A DNA stretch of 7,971 bases from Chloroflexota bacterium (GCA_022571575.1 JACZXN010000061.1:1-7971); one strand, 5' to 3'; counted from the stretch's first letter, positions 1 through 6,050 are shown. The notes: generated by a model not told the origin, from the letters alone. Numbers and translations: made by a program.

Positions 1-1099
1 AGAAGAACCGGGTGATATACAGGCCCCGCTGGGTGGAGCCGATCAGGTCTTGCAGCGACGAGTCCCCTTCCTGCATGAACAGGTTGCAGGCGACGGGGCC
101 GCCGGTGAAATAGGCCTGATGCCCCGTGGAGACTGTGCCCTCCCTGCCGGCGGTGTAGGAGTTGTGCACCGGGGTGTTCACCACTCCTCCCGTGATGATT
201 TCCACCCGCCGGCGGGGCACGCCCTCCGCATCGAAGGGCACCGGCCAGCCGTGGGGGGCCGAGCCGTCGTCCCAGACCGTGACGTTGGGGCTCATGGCTT
301 GGGCGCCCAGCTCCCCTTCGGCGCCGATAAAGTCGTTCATCCAGCTACGCCCTTCCTGAACCGCCTGGGCGCCCATGCCGTAGAGACTGAGGGCTTCGAG
401 GATGTCGTCGACGGCATAGGTGTCCAGCACCACGGGATAGCGGCCGGGCTCGATGGCCACCGGGTCCCGGCCGTCCACGGCTTTGGACACCGCCTCCCGG
501 CTCAGGGCCTCGGTGTCCAGATCGGAGAGACGCCACGAGCCGCCCTTGGCCCAGCCGGCCGAGGTGCCGCTCATGGTGTTGATGATCAACCCAGCGAAGG
601 TCCCGGCGTGGTGGACCCGGACGCCGCGGCTGCTGACCACGGCGATCTCCTGCACCCCCGTCCGGCAGGCGCCCGACACGTTCAAGCCGTGCTCCTTGCC
701 CAGGAGGCAGACCCCTCCGACGATCTTGGCCCTGGTTTCCGGACTGCAAAGGGCCGTGGCCTCGTCCCAGCTTTGGACGCTGGCCGGTTCGGACGGCTCT
801 GGTAGACCCATGAAGTCCGGGTCCTCGGGCATGAGCAGCGCGTTCTGGTGGGCCGTTTCAACCGCCTTCCGGACCCCCGCGTCGCTGAGGTCGTTGGTGG
901 TGGCCCGGCCCAGCCGTTTTCCGGCCACCGAGCGGACGTTCAGCACGATGTTGCCGTGGGACATGTTCTGATGGATGGCCCCGCCGGCGAAACGGGACAA
1001 TCCCAGGTCTTGGGCGCTGAGATAGATGTCCGTCTCCTGAGCCTTGGAGTACCCCAATGCCTTATCCAAAAGGGCCAGCGCGGCCTCCCGGCCCATCAT
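1..1099 (-). CDS. tldE: TldE/PmbA-family subunit of the TldD-TldE peptidase, C-terminus cut by the window edge
   Basis: TldE (PmbA) is the partner of TldD in a heteromeric cytoplasmic zinc peptidase known in E. coli for maturing microcin B17 and degrading the antitoxin CcdA. Reading the minus strand from the ATG at 1099 gives 366 uninterrupted residues that run off the left edge, against about 450 for the family. The N-terminal domain has the family pattern DIYLSAQDLGLSRFAGGAIHQ (residues 24-44) and VRSVAGKRLGRATTNDLSD (55-73). The C-terminal domain shows GRYPVVLDTYAVDDILEAL (219-237), GTSAGWAKGG (178-187), NSYTAGREG (313-321) and RGLYITRF (358-365). Where TldD has HExxxH, this protein has none, which fits the non-catalytic TldE type. 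A GGGGA sequence precedes the ATG, and the frame closes upstream with TAA at 1139. A second ATG follows directly at 1096. Assignment to the TldE rather than TldD branch rests on the missing metal site. Confidence 0.9.
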   Translation of the reverse strand, partial: MMGREAALALLDKALGYSKAQETDIYLSAQDLGLSRFAGGAIHQNMSHGNIVLNVRSVAGKRLGRATTNDLSDAGVRKAVETAHQNALLMPEDPDFMGLPEPSEPASVQSWDEATALCSPETRAKIVGGVCLLGKEHGLNVSGACRTGVQEIAVVSSRGVRVHHAGTFAGLIINTMSGTSAGWAKGGSWRLSDLDTEALSREAVSKAVDGRDPVAIEPGRYPVVLDTYAVDDILEALSLYGMGAQAVQEGRSWMNDFIGAEGELGAQAMSPNVTVWDDGSAPHGWPVPFDAEGVPRRRVEIITGGVVNTPVHNSYTAGREGTVSTGHQAYFTGGPVACNLFMQEGDSSLQDLIGSTQRGLYITRFF

Positions 1100-1150
1100 T
1101 TCAGCATCCCCAAAGTCGGCCAGAGATCGGGTCTCTGGTTAAACCCATAG

Positions 1151-1178
1151 ATTCTACGGATTGCGTAAATATTTTGAA
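1151..1178 (-). promoter_or_regulatory. Candidate sigma-70-type promoter for tldE
   Basis: On the minus strand TTCAAA (1178-1173) and TAGAAT (1156-1151) are separated by 16 nt. They match the -35 and -10 consensus at 4/6 and 5/6 positions. The predicted start of transcription would be near 1144, about 45 nt before the ATG of the TldE gene. The region is A+T-rich, so chance matches are expected. Confidence 0.35.
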
Positions 1179-1206
1179 ACATCATAGTGTAGCTTTCGAA
1201 CTATCC

Positions 1207-1221
1207 CGGCATCACATGCCG
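1207..1221. promoter_or_regulatory. Operator-like inverted repeat CGGCAT-cac-ATGCCG
   Basis: Two perfect 6-bp arms flank a 3-nt centre in the A+T-rich divergent region between tldE and the receptor fragment. The symmetry and size would suit a dimeric regulator. A chance palindrome cannot be excluded from one copy. Confidence 0.3.
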
Positions 1222-1247
1222 TTAAAAGCAGGTGGAATCTATCATAC

Positions 1248-1276
1248 TTGACCAACTATTGGCATCTGATTATTAA
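1248..1276 (+). promoter_or_regulatory. Candidate promoter facing the receptor fragment
   Basis: TTGACC (1248-1253, 5/6 match to the -35 consensus) and TATTAA (1271-1276, 4/6 match to the -10) have the ideal 17-nt spacer. Transcription would start near 1283, about 380 nt upstream of the ATG at 1665. That is too far for a normal leader, but suits a gene whose 5' half once began here. Confidence 0.45.
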
Positions 1277-1664
1277 TGTTCTATATTGCCGTGTCGCAAC
1301 CGGAACGCACGAATAAGGCCGTAAGCGTCACGGCGGCAACATCCGCCGGAGGAAACCGACACATTATACCGGCCGCCTGGGAAAACCAGTAAGAACCAGC
1401 TGGGCGGAACCCCGAACAACCGGTTCTTCGGACGGCGCCAAAAAACAGTGGCAGATTCCGAGGGACAGAGACCGGAAAGGCGGACCCTTGGTGGCAGCCG
1501 GTCAAAGGAGACCGCCAATGGCCCGGCGACGGACGGCAACCTGATTCGAACTCGGTCTGGCATCCGGGATTTACTCGGCGGCGGTTGGCCTGAGTTGTTA
1601 GACCCATGGGAACGCTCGGATCTGGCAGGGGAGCTAACGCGCTGCTCCACTGGCACCGGGATAG

Positions 1665-2381
1665 ATGCAAAATTCGACCGCGGTAGCAGCGGTCAAAGAC
1701 GACATGGAGCGGCTGATCAGGCGGGAGACTGAAGGCGGGGAAATAATCGCTTTCAACTATTACCCCATAAACTTCTACTTTTCCAAAAAACGATTAGACA
1801 CCTTGGCTGATATTGAGGGCCTGAAGACCCGGTTCCACAGCGGCGTCCTACAGGACTTGGTCAATACATTGGGAGGCTCGGCCCAGTTCATGACCTTCGC
1901 CGACGTATACCCGGCCTTGGAGCGGGGTGTGCTGGACGCGGCGGTCACCTGTAGCACCTGTGCCATCGGCCAGAAGTGTTACGAGGTGACCGGGTACCTG
2001 ACCGGTCCCTTCCCGGGAACCTTTGGCCAAACGTTTATTACGTTCAATAAAGATATTTGGGACAAGTTTCCACAGGACATCCAGGCCATTATCAAGGAGG
2101 TGGGGCAGGAATATTCCGAGGAATCAGTGAGGCTGGTCTTCGAATGGGATAAGTCCGCATTGCAGGAGTTGATCGATCTGGGCATGACTCATAAAGCATT
2201 CACGCCTGAAATGGCGGCGACAGTACGGGCGGCCGCCGCCGATGCCGTGGTCCCCAACTGGGCCGATAGGGCCGGCGGCTATGGCTCGGAGGCGGTCGAT
2301 CTATACAACGACAAGGTGGCGCCGATCACCGGCCTGGTGATACAGCCCGACGGGTCGGTGCTAGATACCGGCTCCCAGTAG
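1665..2381 (+). pseudogene. DctP-type TRAP transporter solute receptor, N-terminally truncated
   Basis: TRAP receptors (DctP family) bind organic acids outside the membrane and hand them to the DctQM permease. The 238 residues match the second part of the receptor at 4504-5577: 35 of 53 residues are identical between residues 44-96 here and 166-218 there. The stretch EGLKTRFHS (51-59) contains the arginine (R56) equivalent to the carboxylate-binding Arg of the family. LERGVLDAAVTCSTC (85-99) and a late VVPNWADRAGG are also shared. The signal peptide and about the first 130 residues are missing. An in-frame TAG directly precedes the ATG and no ribosome binding site is visible. The remaining frame is intact, so the loss may be recent, or a short protein may still be made. 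Without a signal peptide it could not act as a receptor. No DctQ or DctM genes are nearby. Confidence 0.75.
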
Positions 2382-2436
2382 ATTCAGGGCAACACCTAGC
2401 AGACCTAATTCAAAATTCAAAGCACTTGAATAATAT

Positions 2437-2477
2437 GCCAGGGCGGCGCCGTGCTCCAAGGCTAGCGGCCGCCTGGC
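2437..2477. terminator. Hairpin with a bulge, possible terminator
   Basis: GCCAGGGCGGC (2437-2447) can pair with GCCGCCTGGC (2468-2477), leaving one bulged G and a 20-nt loop. It starts 56 nt after the stop codon of the receptor fragment. No T-run follows, so an intrinsic terminator of the classic type is not shown. Confidence 0.35.
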
Positions 2478-2523
2478 GGTACTGCCGAGTATTTCCAAGT
2501 AATAAGTTTGGGGACGAGTCCCG

Positions 2524-2563
2524 GGCCGGTCCTGCCAGTCTCGAATGGTGTGGTGGACCGGCC
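2524..2563. terminator. 9-bp perfect inverted repeat, possible bidirectional terminator
   Basis: GGCCGGTCC (2524-2532) and GGACCGGCC (2555-2563) are exact reverse complements around a 22-nt loop, extendable by one G-T pair. It lies between two converging genes. It has no clear T-tract on either side, so the role in termination is inferred from position. Confidence 0.4.
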
Positions 2564-2696
2564 TAGGTCAAAACCCCTGAAGAACGAGAACGGCTATAAC
2601 TGAATTTCCCCTGGGCGTCACGGGTGGGCTTTAACTTGTCATCACCGCCTGTGGCGCCCCTCTGTTGAGCAGCCTCCTCGCCGCCAGGCGCGGCCG

Positions 2697-4142
2697 CTAC
2701 TTCATCACCCCCACCTGCACGTTGCGGAACCGGGCCGGCGCCGCGCCGTGGCCGGTGTGGCCGATCTGGCCGGGCTGGCCTTTACCGCAGTTGGGGATCC
2801 CCCACATGGTCCAGGAACCCCGGTTGCAGACTGCGTCGCAGGAGTTCCAGAACTCGGGGGTGATCCCGGTGTAGGTGCAGTTCCGCAGCAGTTTGCCCAA
2901 CTTGCCCTTCTTGATCTCGTAGCCCACCTCGGTGCCGAACTGGAAATTGAATCGGCGGTCGTCGATGGACCACGACCGGTTCATCTCCATGAAGATGCCG
3001 TCGTCGGTGTCGGCGATCAGGTCGTCCAGTTCCCAATCCCCCGGTTCCAGGCTGACGTTGTTCATCCGGATCAACGGGATGCGGTTCCAGGAAGCCGCCC
3101 GCATGGCGCCGTTGGAGGGCAGGCCCAGCCCGGTGGCGGTCTCCCGGGACATCAGATAGCCCACGAAGCGTCCGTTCTGGACCACCGGCGTCGATTGGGC
3201 CGGCACGCCCTCGTCGTCCCAGCCATAGGAGCCCAGGCCCGGCAACCGGATGCTGTCGGCGGTGATGTTGACCTGCTCCGAGCCGTACTGGAAGTTGTTC
3301 AGCTTGTCCGTGGTGAGGAACGAGGTCCCGGCGTAGGCCGCCTCGGAGCCCAGCACCCGGTCCAACTCTACGGCGTGACCGCACGACTCGTGGATCTGCA
3401 GTCCCAACTGGGAGGAGCCCACGATCAGCGTTGTGACCCCAGACGGGCAGTGGTCCGCCGACAGGAGGGCCACCGCCTCGGTGGCGGTGCGCTCGGCATT
3501 GCCGGCCAGGTCCATGGCGTCCACGAATTCCCACCCGGCGCAGCCCTGCTGCCGCATGGACTGGGGATAGGAGCGCCGCTGCACCTCGCCTTTACCCCTG
3601 GCGGTGACCATGATGCCGCCGCCGGCCTCGTAGATGGTCTGCTCGACGTAAGCGCCTTCGCTGTTGCCGAAGGCCTTGACCTCTCTGATGAAGATCAGGT
3701 TGCCGGTCCGGGCCGAGACGCCCTTCACCGTGCCCATGCGCCGGTCGGCTTCCAATAGCAACCCCAGCTTATCTTCTGTTGGGATGGAGAACGCATCGGT
3801 TTGGATGGGAGTGGTATAGACGCCCCGGCTGGTCACCGGCGGCCCCAGGGACACGGGTCCGTTGCTGGACTGGGCGGAGGCCCCGGCGATCTCCACCGCC
3901 AGGCCGGTAACCCGGTCCACCTCAGCCGGGGAGGGAATGTTGGTCGAAGCAAAGCCCCAGGAGCCATTTAGAAGCACCCGTACGCCGATGCCCAGGGATT
4001 CGTCGTTGCTCAGGGTGTCCACCACCCCGTTGCGCACCACCAACCGCTCCTGGCTGGTCTCAACCAGCCTCACGTCGCAGTAGGAAGCGCCCTTCACCGC
4101 GGCCAGGTCCAATGCCCGGGACAGCAGGTCATCCATCGGCAT
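2697..4142 (-). CDS. tldD: TldD zinc metallopeptidase, catalytic subunit of TldD-TldE
   Basis: TldD is the metal-bearing subunit of the TldD-TldE peptidase, which cleaves unfolded peptides and leader peptides in the cytoplasm. The 481-residue product has the usual length of the family (about 450-480). The metal site HESCGH (251-256), an HExxxH motif, is followed by AVELDRVLGSEAAYAGTSF. Near the C-terminus PNCGKGQPGQIGHTGHG (450-466) supplies C452, the probable third metal ligand. Other family signatures are RNGVVDTLSNDESLGIGVRV (37-56), GSYGWDDEGVPAQ (304-316), GYLMSRETA (328-336) and RMNNVSLEPG (359-368). The start at 4142 is supported by GGAG about 7 nt upstream; an ATG two codons later is an alternative. 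The tldE-like partner lies 1.6 kb downstream on the same strand, separated by an opposing receptor fragment, whereas the pair is often adjacent in other bacteria. Confidence 0.96.
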   Translation of the reverse strand: MPMDDLLSRALDLAAVKGASYCDVRLVETSQERLVVRNGVVDTLSNDESLGIGVRVLLNGSWGFASTNIPSPAEVDRVTGLAVEIAGASAQSSNGPVSLGPPVTSRGVYTTPIQTDAFSIPTEDKLGLLLEADRRMGTVKGVSARTGNLIFIREVKAFGNSEGAYVEQTIYEAGGGIMVTARGKGEVQRRSYPQSMRQQGCAGWEFVDAMDLAGNAERTATEAVALLSADHCPSGVTTLIVGSSQLGLQIHESCGHAVELDRVLGSEAAYAGTSFLTTDKLNNFQYGSEQVNITADSIRLPGLGSYGWDDEGVPAQSTPVVQNGRFVGYLMSRETATGLGLPSNGAMRAASWNRIPLIRMNNVSLEPGDWELDDLIADTDDGIFMEMNRSWSIDDRRFNFQFGTEVGYEIKKGKLGKLLRNCTYTGITPEFWNSCDAVCNRGSWTMWGIPNCGKGQPGQIGHTGHGAAPARFRNVQVGVMK

Positions 4143-4194
4143 GCTATTCTCCCAATTTGAGACTGGTGTTGTCGAAAGTTGTAACGTCTTCGGC

Positions 4195-4230
4195 GATCAA
4201 TGGCTTGATCTAGTCATAATGTTATTGATC
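4195..4230. promoter_or_regulatory. Cluster of GATCAA/TTGATC half-sites
   Basis: GATCAA (4195-4200), TTGATC (4205-4210) and TTGATC again (4225-4230) begin 10 and 20 bp apart, that is, on the same face of the helix. The first two form a perfect inverted repeat with a TGGC spacer. It lies 53-88 bp upstream of the tldD start codon. A regulator binding site is possible but not shown. Confidence 0.35.
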
Positions 4231-4303
4231 TCGCGAAGAAACGGTTGGGCCGGTGGACGAAATTCAAAACAAAATGGTGGACCGTTCCAGATTATAGTCA
4301 AAA

Positions 4304-4332
4304 CGAAGATTCGGAATCTAGAAAAATCTTCG
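4304..4332. repeat. 8-bp inverted repeat with alternative inner pairing, just upstream of the receptor promoter
   Basis: CGAAGATT (4304-4311) and AATCTTCG (4325-4332) are exact reverse complements around a 13-nt loop. AGATT (4307-4311) could instead pair with the nearer AATCT at 4315-4319. The element ends 5 bp before the TTGACA box, where an operator or upstream element would sit. Confidence 0.35.
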
Positions 4333-4337
4333 AAACG

Positions 4338-4366
4338 TTGACATCATGAATAGTGATATTACGTAT
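4338..4366 (+). promoter_or_regulatory. Candidate promoter of the DctP-type lipoprotein gene
   Basis: A perfect TTGACA -35 box is at 4338-4343. The -10 region 16-17 nt further on (TACGTA or ACGTAT, 4360-4366) matches poorly, so either an activator helps or the true -10 is elsewhere. The distance to the Shine-Dalgarno sequence at 4426 is reasonable. Confidence 0.35.
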
Positions 4367-4425
4367 TTCCATTTTGTTTCCATCACCGGAGATTGTTTGG
4401 CCTTCGGACGAGGCGTTTCAGTGTG

Positions 4426-4431
4426 AGGAGG
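4426..4431 (+). promoter_or_regulatory. Perfect Shine-Dalgarno AGGAGG without a usable start codon at the normal distance
   Basis: AGGAGG is followed after 5 nt by ATAACAG (4437-4443). No ATG, GTG or TTG stands there. In the frame of the receptor the triplet at 4438-4440 is TAA. A single altered site, with ATG followed by CAG, would give a textbook start for the signal peptide that follows. Confidence 0.6.
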
Positions 4432-4440
4432 ATAGGATAA

Positions 4441-4512
4441 CAGACCAGCCGCGTCCGGCCCGCGACAACTTTCCCAGTCCTGATCGGCATCTTTCTGCTG
4501 ATCTTGGCGGCG
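4441..4512 (+). other. Lipoprotein signal-peptide coding segment with no standard start codon
   Basis: This segment, in frame with the receptor, encodes a positively charged start (QTSRVRPATT), a hydrophobic core (FPVLIGIFLLI) and the lipobox LAAC, with cysteine at 4513-4515. It directly follows the in-frame TAA at 4438. Its only near-start codon is CTG at 4480, which would omit both arginines. The quality of the signal peptide argues that it was translated until recently, or still is by non-standard initiation. Confidence 0.7.
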
Positions 4513-5577
4513 TGTGGTGGAGATGACGACAATGGCGGTTCGACGACCACCGACACCGGTTCCGGGAGCGGCGCCGCCACCGCATCCACGGGTTACAGCT
4601 TCAAGTTCCAATACGCTTGTATCAACCGGACCCTGAACCCGTGCGAACTGCTCGCAGCACCTGGTGGAATGATGGACCGGATCAGAGAGAGGACCAATGG
4701 TCAGGTGGATATTCAGATATCCTCCTTCCCAGAATTGGGTCTGGCTGGCCCCGACACCCTGCGGTTGATCGAGGACGGCACCCTGGGGATGGCCGAGATA
4801 TACAGTGGTTACGTGGGCGGTGACTATCCTGCAATTGACGCCGCCAACCTGTGGGGGCTGATCCCGGATAACGAGGTCAATCTGAAGATTATCGACGCCG
4901 TAGCGGCGCCGGTTAAAGCGGACCTGCTCAAAAAATTCGGCGCCGTGGTGATCGCCGAAAGTTACTACCCGAACAATTACTACTACACTGGAAGGCCCCT
5001 GCGGACCGTGGCCGATTTCGAGGGGATGAAGACCCGCAGCCACAGTACCGTGTTGGCCGACCTGATCAACGGCATGGGCGCAGATGCCCAGTTCATGGCC
5101 TTCTCCGAGGTCTACACGGGCCTGGAAAGGGGCATCCTAGACGCAGCGGTCACCTGCGGCGTCTGTGGCGCCGGCCTGCGCTGGTATGAGGTTACCGATT
5201 ACCTCGTGGGGCCGATTGTGGCCTTGGGGGTTACCTACGTTTCCGTCAACAAATCCCGGTGGGACGAGATTCCCGCCGACCTGCAGGCCATAATACTTGA
5301 GGAAGGGGTCATACATTCGAACATAAACCGGGCGTTGGTGACTGACGCTTGGGTCAAAGAAGGGCTCGATGAGAACGTGGCGGGTGGTATGGAGTACATC
5401 GAGTTTACCCCCGAGATCAAGGCGGCCCTTAGGAAGGCAGCCATTGAAAAAGTGGTGCCGAACTGGGTTGACCGCGTCGGTGGAGCCGATACGGATGCAG
5501 TGAGGATGTACAACACCTACGTAGCCCCGCTCTTGGGCGTTAGCATCGACTCTAACGGAAAGGCGGTCGAGAACTAG
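4504..5577 (+). CDS. DctP-type TRAP transporter solute receptor, lipoprotein
   Basis: The protein would sit on the outer face of the cytoplasmic membrane as a lipid-anchored receptor, binding a carboxylate for a TRAP permease. The lipobox LAAC is followed by a flexible Gly/Ser/Thr/Asp linker (residues 5-30) and a DctP receptor domain of about 325 residues. GMKTRSHS (174-181) holds R178, equivalent to the carboxylate-binding Arg. AQFMAFSEVYTGLERGILDA (195-214) is the usual helix-hinge motif. Cysteines C39/C47 and C218/C221 could form disulfides outside the cell. The coordinates start at the first standard start codon, TTG at 4504, but this lies inside the signal peptide. The real start should be about 20 codons earlier, where none is found (see 4426-4512). 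A CTG at 4480 is the other option. No dctQ or dctM is present, so the receptor is an orphan here. Substrate unknown. Confidence 0.85.
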   Translation: MAACGGDDDNGGSTTTDTGSGSGAATASTGYSFKFQYACINRTLNPCELLAAPGGMMDRIRERTNGQVDIQISSFPELGLAGPDTLRLIEDGTLGMAEIYSGYVGGDYPAIDAANLWGLIPDNEVNLKIIDAVAAPVKADLLKKFGAVVIAESYYPNNYYYTGRPLRTVADFEGMKTRSHSTVLADLINGMGADAQFMAFSEVYTGLERGILDAAVTCGVCGAGLRWYEVTDYLVGPIVALGVTYVSVNKSRWDEIPADLQAIILEEGVIHSNINRALVTDAWVKEGLDENVAGGMEYIEFTPEIKAALRKAAIEKVVPNWVDRVGGADTDAVRMYNTYVAPLLGVSIDSNGKAVEN

Positions 5578-5601
5578 AGAACCGGTAAAAACGAAGACGG
5601 A

Positions 5602-5642
5602 GTGCGGTGTTGGTTCACCCGGTAAACGGAATCACGCCGCAC
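5602..5642 (+). terminator. Hairpin 24 nt after the receptor stop codon
   Basis: GTGCGGTGT (5602-5610) pairs with ACGCCGCAC (5634-5642) over nine positions including one G-U pair, with a 23-nt loop. The following GTCTCTTGG is only weakly T-rich. Position right after the receptor gene supports a terminator role. Confidence 0.45.
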
Positions 5643-5700
5643 GTCTCTTGGGTCCCGCCGTGACCTGGATGCCGGGTTCCCAGGCGGAGACAGCACTTGG

Positions 5701-5744
5701 GACGCCACTGCTGGGCAAATGAGTCAAGAGCCAGCAGTGGCGTC
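5701..5744 (+). terminator. 14-bp perfect stem-loop followed by a pyrimidine-rich tail
   Basis: GACGCCACTGCTGG (5701-5714) and CCAGCAGTGGCGTC (5731-5744) are exact reverse complements around a 16-nt loop. TCTCTGTTT follows on the plus strand, giving a Rho-independent terminator shape, although it lies 124 bp beyond the receptor stop codon. It may equally be a small repeat element. Confidence 0.55.
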
Positions 5745-5905
5745 TCTCTGTTTAAATCCCATCGAGTTCCCGCCGGTTCACGGGACAGACTGACCCGGGA
5801 TATGGCATCGCCTTCGCGGATGCCGTTTCGGCCCCAGCAGATCCTAGAAGAAGGCCGGGGACGGTCCATGCCGCGGGCTGAAAGTATCTTGACCCAGTCG
5901 CGACG

Positions 5906-5932
5906 GTGGTTCGACAGGCTCACCACGAACGG
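5906..5932 (-). repeat. REP-like stem-loop unit, copy 1
   Basis: Read on the minus strand: CCGTTC, then GTGGT, an 11-nt loop GAGCCTGTCGA, and ACCAC closing a 5-bp stem. This closely resembles interspersed stem-loop repeats that I recall from intergenic DNA of environmental bacteria. It is the inverted partner of the unit at 6006-6032. Confidence 0.6.
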
Positions 5933-5978
5933 CTGGGTGGGCTCACCACGAACGGCTGTATAGGCCCACCGTGAACGG
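5917..5978. repeat. Tandem repeat, three copies with a 23-bp period
   Basis: GGCTCACCACGAACGGCTG occurs exactly at 5917-5935 and 5940-5958. A third, diverged copy GGCCCACCGTGAACGG (3 changes in 16) is at 5963-5978. All three begin 23 bp apart. The unit is half of the REP-like element, so this looks like local amplification of a half-element. Confidence 0.75.
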
Positions 5979-6005
5979 ACCGAGGCAAGGCCAAAAGGGA
6001 CACAT

Positions 6006-6032
6006 CCGTTCGTCCTGAGCTCGTCGAAGGAC
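6006..6032 (+). repeat. REP-like stem-loop unit, copy 2, inverted relative to copy 1
   Basis: CCGTTC, GTCCT, loop GAGCTCGTCGA, AGGAC. The layout is the same as copy 1, and the stem has changed on both sides from GTGGT/ACCAC to GTCCT/AGGAC, preserving pairing. The pair of inverted units is about 74 bp apart. Confidence 0.6.
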
Positions 6033-6050
6033 CCGCATCAGTCATGCATC

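Larger units (their letters stand above)
1100..1664. other. 565-bp non-coding stretch between tldE and the receptor fragment
   Basis: No credible gene is seen. The first part (about 1140-1290) is A+T-rich and carries promoter-like sequences facing both ways, plus the inverted repeat CGGCAT-cac-ATGCCG at 1207-1221. The second part (about 1300-1660) is G+C-rich. It holds hairpins (1318-1334, 1331-1348) and a near-palindrome at 1412-1431. It occupies roughly where the missing 5' half of the receptor gene at 1665 should lie. I could not find convincing receptor-like peptide in any plus-strand frame; frames are closed by stops and no homologous segment of useful length is visible. Confidence 0.6.
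2382..2696. other. 315-bp convergent intergenic region rich in hairpins
   Basis: This lies between the 3' ends of the receptor fragment (plus) and tldD (minus). No coding sequence was seen. It contains at least two sizeable inverted repeats (2437-2477 and 2524-2563) and a small GGGA-cgag-TCCC stem near 2513-2525, as expected where two converging transcripts must stop. Confidence 0.6.
4143..4503. other. A+T-rich divergent regulatory region between tldD and the second receptor gene
   Basis: The stretch contains operator-like repeats of GATCAA/TTGATC (4195-4230), an 8-bp inverted repeat (4304-4332), a TTGACA promoter element (4338), a strong Shine-Dalgarno sequence (4426-4431) and the coding sequence of a lipoprotein signal peptide (4441-4512). 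No independent gene is supported. The 66-codon plus-strand frame beginning at 4141 has no ribosome binding site. Confidence 0.55.

Noticed and set aside
50..971. Plus-strand frames of 172-251 codons at the left edge
   Set aside because: They lie opposite the TldE-like gene, which carries recognisable family motifs along its whole visible length.
1530..1670. Possible tRNA on the minus strand, from GTTCGAATC and a GAGCAGCGCGTTAGCTC segment
   Set aside because: The bases flanking the T-loop-like sequence do not form a T-stem, and no acceptor or anticodon arm can be built around it.
1281..1670. Minus-strand open frame of about 129 codons
   Set aside because: Composition looks non-coding, there is no ribosome binding site, a second long frame overlaps it, and it resembles no family.
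2748..3758. Long plus-strand frame opposite tldD (336 codons)
   Set aside because: TldD on the minus strand has clear family motifs throughout; the plus frame is its antisense shadow, frequent in G+C-rich DNA.
4141..4341. 66-codon plus-strand frame beginning opposite the tldD start, considered as a peptide substrate for TldD/TldE
   Set aside because: It has no ribosome binding site, overlaps the tldD start codon and runs through promoter-like sequence; nothing about it looks like a leader or precursor peptide.
5615..5926. 103-codon minus-strand frame beginning MVSLSNH
   Set aside because: The start lies in the REP-like repeat and the rest crosses several hairpins; such frames arise from the repeats and are not genes.
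5906..6032. CRISPR array, because of evenly spaced repeats
   Set aside because: The repeats have a 23-bp period with only 4-bp gaps, the third is degenerate, and no cas genes are present.
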